Source: CAYQJS01 sp964417895 (GTDB taxonomy: Bacteria > Chloroflexota > UBA6077 > SHYK01). From it: a stretch of 26,582 nt of DNA. The notes below the pieces were generated by a model that did no database searches, was not told the DNA's origin, and saw nothing but the letters and a program-made list of their open reading frames with translations. Positions 22,529 through 26,582 of this stretch are shown here, piece by piece. The stretch's first letter is position 1; every line of letters begins with the position of its first letter. The position numbers and the translations under genes were made by a program. Where the stretch lies: NCBI GenBank assembly GCA_964417895.1, contig CAYQJS010000065.1, forward strand, positions 1 to 26,582, written 5' to 3'.

Positions 22529-23487
22529 CCGCGCGCCCCCCGGTCAGCATCTGCCTCCTGAGCTACAACCGGAGCTCATTGCTTCCCGCCACCTTGGACA
22601 GCATCCTCGCCCAGTCGTTCACGGATTACGAGCTGATTGTGAGCGACGACTGCTCGACGGACGCGACCGAGGAGATCTGCCGTTCCTATGCCAGGCGCGA
22701 CGAGCGGATTCGCTACAACCGGAACAGCGTGAACCTCGGCATGCCAGGGAACCTCAACGCCGCACTGCGGGCTGCATCGGGTCGGTACGTGGCCGATCTC
22801 CATGATGGTGACCTGTACAGGAGCGACCTTATAGCACGATGGAAGGAGGCGCTCGACACGTACGCGACGGCTGGGTTTGTGTTCAATGCCTATCGTTCTC
22901 AGTCCCGGCCCGAGCTCGTGTTTCGGGAGAGCTACCCGCCAATCATCGAGGGGAGGCGCTTGGCCGTCCGGTTACTCTCCGGATGGGGGTCGTGCGTCTT
23001 CGGCACCGTGATGGCGCATCGCGACATCTACGAAGGCCTCGGATGGTTCGACCCGCGATTCGGCAACTACAGCGACGTCGATATGTGGATGCGCATCGCA
23101 CGAGAATACGATGTTGCCTATATCGACGAACCATTGATCGATGTTATGGCGGTGGATGATAGTCGCTTCTACGCATTTGTACACTGGAGGGTCGTGTTAT
23201 GGGTACTATCCATACATGCGGTTAACTTGCAGCGCTGTCGAACCAAGTGGCCAGATACCATTGGTCCATTGGTTCGCAATTATTCCAACAGGATGCGGAG
23301 ATACCTCTTTTACAACATGCTCATTTGCGGCAAGCATCGCCGATGGGACCGTGTGAAGGAAGGGTTAGCGATATGGAGGGATGCGAGAGACCCGATCATC
23401 ATGGCGATCGGTCGGTGTTTCGGCGACCGGGCGCACGCGCCGGAGTGGTACAACGCCGGCTGGTGGGCCCTGACCAACATGGATTAG
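22525..23487 (+). CDS. GT2-family glycosyltransferase (GT-A fold)
   Basis: The protein has 320 residues and starts at GTG 22525, overlapping the methyltransferase stop by 4 bp. The N-terminus VSICLLSYNRSSLLPATLDS, then DYELIVSDDCSTDATEEICR, is the GT2 nucleotide-binding fold. The DxD-type motif is in YVADLHDGDLYRSD (about residue 93). WFDPRFGNYSDVDMWMRIAR supplies the later ED-like acidic site. It should invert linkage while transferring a sugar at the membrane's inner face. The C-terminal 80 codons are more AT-rich than the rest. No transmembrane tail is evident. Confidence 0.92.
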   Translation: MTARPPVSICLLSYNRSSLLPATLDSILAQSFTDYELIVSDDCSTDATEEICRSYARRDERIRYNRNSVNLGMPGNLNAALRAASGRYVADLHDGDLYRSDLIARWKEALDTYATAGFVFNAYRSQSRPELVFRESYPPIIEGRRLAVRLLSGWGSCVFGTVMAHRDIYEGLGWFDPRFGNYSDVDMWMRIAREYDVAYIDEPLIDVMAVDDSRFYAFVHWRVVLWVLSIHAVNLQRCRTKWPDTIGPLVRNYSNRMRRYLFYNMLICGKHRRWDRVKEGLAIWRDARDPIIMAIGRCFGDRAHAPEWYNAGWWALTNMD

Positions 23488-23567
23488 TCGGCCCTGTGCG
23501 TGGGCTGGATGCTGTAAATGGGGCGCAGCAGGCAATAGTTAAGGTTAGGTTACCAGGGAGTGGTGGA

Positions 23568-24677
23568 ATGAGTGCCCGAATACGGCCGGACGTCCTCGTT
23601 TGCCCCGTGAGCAAGCTTCCCCTAACTCCTTGTCCGCTGCACGAGGCAGAGTCGTGCGTCTGCCCGGGAAGACATCTCGTGATGCGGGACGCCGAGAGGG
23701 AGCCCGGTCTGGGCCCGGCTGCAACAGTCATGCTGCGCGCGGACCACGGGTGCGCCTATCCGATCATTGATGGTATCCCAATTCTGATAGCGCCCGAGAT
23801 GCTGCTGCCTGCTGGCGCTCCACGATCCTTTGACGTTTCAGCCGAGCCGTACCGCGAGGCGTACGAAGAGCTCGACTACTACAACGCTGTCGCCGAGGCG
23901 GAAGATCGAGCCATCGAGGCCTCCTCCGCTATAGCCACGTTGGAGCCCCTGCTCCGCCTATCACCCGAGGAGCGCCGCCTGTTCCCGGCGCCCCGCAACA
24001 TTTCCCTTGACGCGGTCTATGACAGCGCTGCGCAGTGGGATGCTTACGCCCACCTCGCTCCGCTTGAGGGCAAGCGTACCCTGCAGCTGGGTGGGAAGGG
24101 CAGCCACGCGGTGAAATTCTTGCTTGCCGGAGCTGCTGAAGCATGGGTCCTCTCGCCCATGCTTGGCGAGGTCAAGTACGCTCTGGCCCTCGGTCGGCGG
24201 TTCGGAGTCGACGACCGGCTTCATGGCGTCGTCGGGATCTCGGAGGAACTCCCGTTCAAGGATGCGAGCTTCGACGCTGTTTACTCCGGTGGCTGCGTTC
24301 ACCACATGGTCACCGATTTGGCACTCCCTGAGTGCGCCCGTGTGCTGAACGACGCGGGGAGGTTCAGCGCCGTCGATCCGTGGCGTACGCCGCTGTATGC
24401 GCTCGGCACCGCCATCCTGGGCAAGCGTGAGCGCAACGTCAACTGCCGCCCCCTCACCGACGCGAGGGTGCGGCCATTCTTCGAGAGCTTCCAGAGTGCC
24501 AGGATTCTCCACCACGGGACGCTGACTCGGTATGCGCTCCTTGCGCTGGAAAAGCTCGGCGTGAGCAGCAGCCTGGAGCTGGCCTGGAACCTCAACAGCA
24601 TCGACGACGCATTGTGCTCGGTCGTCCCCCCACTCCGTCGTTCGGGAAGCAGTGTCGCGCTGCTCGCGGAGAAATAG
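23568..24677 (+). CDS. Methyltransferase with N-terminal Trm112-like domain
   Basis: The protein has 369 residues from the ATG at 23568, preceded by a GGGAG ribosome site. The first 75 residues look like a Trm112/UPF0434-type zinc-binding piece (VLVCPVSKLPLT, then CAYPIIDGIPILI), with several extra cysteines. A methyltransferase core follows. The SAM loop is the unusual TLQLGGKGSHAVKFL (about residues 171-185) rather than GxGxG. It is followed by SEELPFKDASFDAVYSGGCV, then HHMVTDLALPECARVLNDAG. The altered loop could mean weak or unusual SAM binding. It is the last polysaccharide-type gene before island D and probably modifies a sugar. Confidence 0.82.
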   Translation: MSARIRPDVLVCPVSKLPLTPCPLHEAESCVCPGRHLVMRDAEREPGLGPAATVMLRADHGCAYPIIDGIPILIAPEMLLPAGAPRSFDVSAEPYREAYEELDYYNAVAEAEDRAIEASSAIATLEPLLRLSPEERRLFPAPRNISLDAVYDSAAQWDAYAHLAPLEGKRTLQLGGKGSHAVKFLLAGAAEAWVLSPMLGEVKYALALGRRFGVDDRLHGVVGISEELPFKDASFDAVYSGGCVHHMVTDLALPECARVLNDAGRFSAVDPWRTPLYALGTAILGKRERNVNCRPLTDARVRPFFESFQSARILHHGTLTRYALLALEKLGVSSSLELAWNLNSIDDALCSVVPPLRRSGSSVALLAEK

Positions 24678-24732
24678 GCGCCTCCCAGGGCATCGAGAGA
24701 GGGAATTGACGATGCGGTGCGAGAGCGCCGCC

Positions 24733-24852
24733 TCAGCCCCTGGGGAGAAAGACAAAGAGACACCTCAGCGATAAGGTCCGCTCATCCCGCTTACGGATGT
24801 CCACGAGCTCGATGATCTGGTTGGCGTCATCGATGTCAAAGAGAAGGCGGTG
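24733..24852 (-). pseudogene. RelE/ParE-type toxin C-terminal remnant
   Basis: On the - strand 39 codons read HRLLFDIDDANQIIELVDIR, then KRDERTLSLRCLFVFLPRG and a stop. RxLFDIDxxxxII.L..IRxRxE is the C-terminal strand pair of RelE/ParE toxins, where the basic residues of the last strand contact RNA or gyrase. An in-frame TAA at 24853-24855 cuts off everything upstream. No antitoxin is seen beside it. Confidence 0.55.
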
Positions 24853-24890
24853 TTATATTTGACACAGAATAGGGTGGGGGTAGCCTTACT

Positions 24891-25016
24891 GTGGATGCGA
24901 ACCGCGCCTCGCTTGGCAATATTCCCGGCTCCGCTTGCATTGCAGCGGACGGCTTGCGCCGCTGTGCCGGCGACTGCCGCGCTGCTGCATGGGGATTGCC
25001 CCCTATTCCCTAGAAC
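24891..25016 (+). pseudogene. Second fragment of the DANRA helical protein
   Basis: The frame reads VDANRASLGNIPGSACIAAD, then GLRRCAGDC. The fragment at 4331-4450 reads ADANRALTGNIREYCRGIG, then LRRC. Fifteen bases match exactly (24893-24907 and 4366-4380). No start codon is present and the frame ends at 25014-25016. It lies about 120 bp before TAGAAC repeats, the same distance as at the first Panacea module. Confidence 0.4.
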
Positions 25017-25032
25017 ATCCGTAATATAGAAC
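25011..25032 (+). promoter_or_regulatory. TAGAAC direct repeat upstream of the third TA module
   Basis: TAGAAC occurs at 25011 and 25027, a 16-bp period, compared with a 14-bp period at 4490/4504. It lies just before a good sigma-70-type promoter. The shared word and similar spacing suggest related operators, but the different period makes one regulator uncertain. Confidence 0.3.
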
Positions 25033-25052
25033 GAGAGTACTGGTGGTGTATA

Positions 25053-25081
25053 TTGACAAACTGTAGACCGCTGCCTAAAGT
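25053..25081 (+). promoter_or_regulatory. Sigma-70-type promoter of the DUF4258-like/DUF2283 module
   Basis: TTGACA (25053-25058) and TAAAGT (25076-25081) are separated by 17 bases. The -35 is perfect and the -10 matches four of six. Transcription would start near 25088, right before an ATG at 25089 that is out of frame with the toxin, so the toxin's leader is extremely short or its start is damaged. Confidence 0.5.
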
Positions 25082-25104
25082 CGAGGAAATGGGATGGGTC
25101 GAAT

Positions 25105-25434
25105 CTGAGCTGCGGGTTTGAGTGCTCCGACTACGCCGGGCGCCCGCTGGAACTGACTCACATCAATTGGACGAAACATCTCGAAAAGCACCCGGAAATC
25201 GGGCCTTATCACGATCAAATACCCGACGTGTTGCTTCACCCCGACGATGTTATTGAGACGGAAGACAACGAATACCATTACTATCGCAAGGGAATTGGAG
25301 AGGGAAGGTACAGGCCCCTTTATCTTCGGGTAATTGCTGGGCTCACTGAAGGCAGGATTAGAACGGTCTTTTTTTGCAAGACACGTGATCTAGCCGGCGG
25401 CAGGCTTGTTGAGCTACCAATAGGGGGCGTATGA
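25105..25434 (+). CDS. DUF4258-like small toxin, start uncertain
   Basis: The frame is open from 25057 and protein-like from about 25105 (CGFECSDYAGRPLELTHINW, then TKHLEKHPEIGPYHDQIPDV). It continues DVIETEDNEYHYYRKG, then RPLYLRVIAGLTEGRIRTVF. The layout, His-rich helix, HPDDVIE turn, YYR and a final basic strand, resembles DUF4258 or phage PBECR-type RNase toxins. No ATG exists in frame. The first possible GTG (25228) would cut off conserved sequence. Either a CTG near 25105 is used or a one-base shift separates ATG 25089 from the body. The stop overlaps the DUF2283 ATG (ATGA). Confidence 0.6.
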   Translation: MSCGFECSDYAGRPLELTHINWTKHLEKHPEIGPYHDQIPDVLLHPDDVIETEDNEYHYYRKGIGEGRYRPLYLRVIAGLTEGRIRTVFFCKTRDLAGGRLVELPIGGV

Positions 25435-25775
25435 TGGAGCAAATGGTTCTGGAACACAATGAGGCGCTACAGGAGATCCTCAAGGCTAATGAGGATCTCG
25501 CCGACCGTATGCGCTCGCTTTCATACCACATGCTCTATGATCGTGAGGACGATACGCTTACTGTGACATTTGGAGAGCCAGAGGAGGCGATAACAGAGAG
25601 TTCCGCCAACAGGATGTACTTGAGATTCGAACCGGAGACGCTCAAGATTGTCGGATTTGAGATTCCGCATGTGTCCAAGCGATTAAAGGATGATCGGATA
25701 CTTGGTGACATGCTGCGCAGCATACTCCCGAAGGCCGACTTGGCAGGGGAACTGAGGGGGGCTGTTCTTGCCTGA
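25431..25775 (+). CDS. DUF2283 antitoxin
   Basis: This 114-residue protein has a helical start (MVLEHNEALQEILKANEDLA). It then shows the DUF2283 core: LYDREDDTLTVTFGEPEEAI, then RMYLRFEPETLKIVGFEIPH. DUF2283 proteins are often encoded next to DUF4258-type toxins and taken to be their antitoxins. The ATG at 25431 overlaps the toxin stop; a second ATG follows at once. A Pro/Lys-tailed remnant starts about 60 bp later, as at the second Panacea module. Confidence 0.85.
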   Translation: MMEQMVLEHNEALQEILKANEDLADRMRSLSYHMLYDREDDTLTVTFGEPEEAITESSANRMYLRFEPETLKIVGFEIPHVSKRLKDDRILGDMLRSILPKADLAGELRGAVLA

Positions 25776-25832
25776 TTTGGCAAGAGACACGAATCGGCCT
25801 AAGCAGCAGCCACGTGAAGCTTTGGGGGTTCT

Positions 25833-25952
25833 CTCTATCCACTGTCGTTTGCTGAGGCAGCGGAACACAGCCTGAAGTCCCCACCGCCCCCCAAGCCTGA
25901 AAAGGCCAAAAAGCCGCCCCGCGAACCGCGTGCTAAGCGTCTCCGCTCGTAA
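25833..25952 (+). pseudogene. Pro/Lys-tailed small protein remnant (LYPLSF)
   Basis: Thirty-nine codons read LYPLSFAEAAEHSLKSPPPP, then KPEKAKKPPREPRAKRLRS and a TAA. An in-frame TGA at 25815-25817 removes the beginning. The sister piece at 11642-11754 has the same order (LYPLS...LLQ, then Pro-rich tail) and also follows a TA pair and precedes a - strand IS1595 tail. Such a basic tail could bind nucleic acid; the parent gene is unrecognised. Confidence 0.5.
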
Positions 25953-26378
25953 GTCAGCGGTAGGTTAGCCGCTTCCCCGGCCGTCTTGCGGATCGTTAGC
26001 TCGGTCCGATCTGCGTCGATCATCTTCCGCGAGGAATACCGCCAGTCGAACTCTGCCAGGTAGCGGTCTAGGTGCTGCTTAGTCACGTGGTGGTGGGTCC
26101 CATCAACTGATCGTTCAGCTGTGAAAAGCCTTCAACCGTGTTCGTTTAGACGGAGCCCCGCACATACTCGCCGGCACTGTGGCCGACCCCCTATGTCTCG
26201 CGGTCCGAGCACCCGTGCCATTCTTGGGCTCAATGTAGCGCGCGTCCTGGCTCTGGCAGTGCGGGCAGATTGGGCCCGAGGGCCAGCGCTTCGACTCCAG
26301 GTATTCGTAGGCCGCTGCCTCATCACTGAATACCCTTGCAATGTCTGTGAGCGTTACACCCATCGTATGCTCTTTCAT
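25948..26378 (-). pseudogene. IS1595-family transposase with internal deletion
   Basis: The ATG at 26378 starts MKEHTMGVTLTDIARVFSDE, then AAAYEYLESKRWPSGPICPH and CQSQDARYIEPKNG, a typical IS1595 N-terminus with the first half of the zinc ribbon. About 60 codons in, the sequence jumps to the C-terminal part: GHSAGEYVRGSV, an in-frame TAA, then TNTVEGFF. A frame change follows, then HLDRYLAEFDWRYSSRKMID and ADRTELTIRK. The DDE core, including the VEVDETYFGG motif, is absent. At least one stop and one frameshift are present. This is a non-autonomous relic. Confidence 0.8.
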
Positions 26379-26582
26379 AACGCAAGGCCACCCCTCTCAC
26401 TCGGCGAAACATCCGAGACACAGCGACCAGGGCGTCGCCGATATCGTGCTCCACGCCCATTATCTCCGGCCACCGTGCGAATGGGCGATCAGGGGCCTTG
26501 CCAATGTTCCGTATATTGGAGCCCATGCGGAACCTGTCAATAGGAATGAGACACTCGGGGGACGAATTTAGTGTTGCACCTC
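26379..26582. other. Upstream end of the IS1595 relic, no gene seen
   Basis: No convincing coding frame is visible. On the - strand a perfect TTGACA (complement at 26535-26540) lies upstream of the transposase start and could be its -35 element, but the -10 is weak. No terminal inverted repeat could be identified by eye. Confidence 0.3.

Overview
The window is GC-rich DNA holding a large extracellular or surface polysaccharide (capsule, O-antigen or exopolysaccharide) biosynthesis locus, interrupted by clusters of toxin-antitoxin (TA) genes and decayed insertion sequences. Tight ATGA/GTGA gene overlaps, GTG/TTG starts, a Wzx/Wzy-type pathway and several addiction modules suggest a free-living, high-GC, probably Gram-negative and poorly cultured bacterium. 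I cannot place it further from sequence alone.

Polysaccharide genes are all on the + strand. They are a 5'-truncated asparagine synthase-like amidotransferase (1-1266); a membrane-anchored TPR protein with a C-terminal beta-sandwich-like region (1266-2948); a GT4 glycosyltransferase (6687-7820); a Wzx-type flippase (8433-9731); a class I methyltransferase (9749-10414); a second GT4 (about 13223-14521); a methyltransferase (14560-15264); a CgeB-like glycosyltransferase (15979-17115); a Wzy-type polymerase (17381-19030); a third GT4 (19027-20208); a Tat-signal beta-helix, pectate-lyase-like protein (20189-21442); a methyltransferase (21818-22528); a GT2 (22525-23487); and a Trm112-like/methyltransferase protein (23568-24677). 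Together they describe a Wzx/Wzy-dependent glycan, with repeat units built by at least five glycosyltransferases, methylated by up to four enzymes, possibly amidated, flipped, polymerised and perhaps trimmed or bound by the exported beta-helix protein.

Between these genes lie accessory islands. Island A (3.0-6.6 kb) has an intact VapBC pair, remnants of DUF433 and DUF5615 genes, a Panacea (DUF4065) antitoxin with a small RelE/ParE-like partner, IS3 and IS1595 remnants, a 27-bp tandem repeat and a broken copy of the first 30 codons of the 6687 glycosyltransferase. Island B (7.9-8.4 kb) has a VapB with a destroyed VapC. Island C (10.4-13.2 kb) has a second Panacea module, an IS1595 tail, and a HigA-like antitoxin overlapping an unrecognised 190-residue gene instead of a HigB. 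Island D (24.7-26.6 kb) has a RelE remnant, a DUF4258-like/DUF2283 pair and an internally deleted IS1595 element.

The main hidden structure is repeated debris. A degraded second copy of the 9749 methyltransferase lies at 15265-15878. Pieces of one small helical gene precede three TA modules. The same Pro/Lys-rich tail plus IS1595 end follows two of them. TAGAAC-type repeats lie upstream of three modules. The best candidates for something undescribed are the 12132/12701 HigA-plus-unknown pair and the two Panacea modules with divergent small partners.
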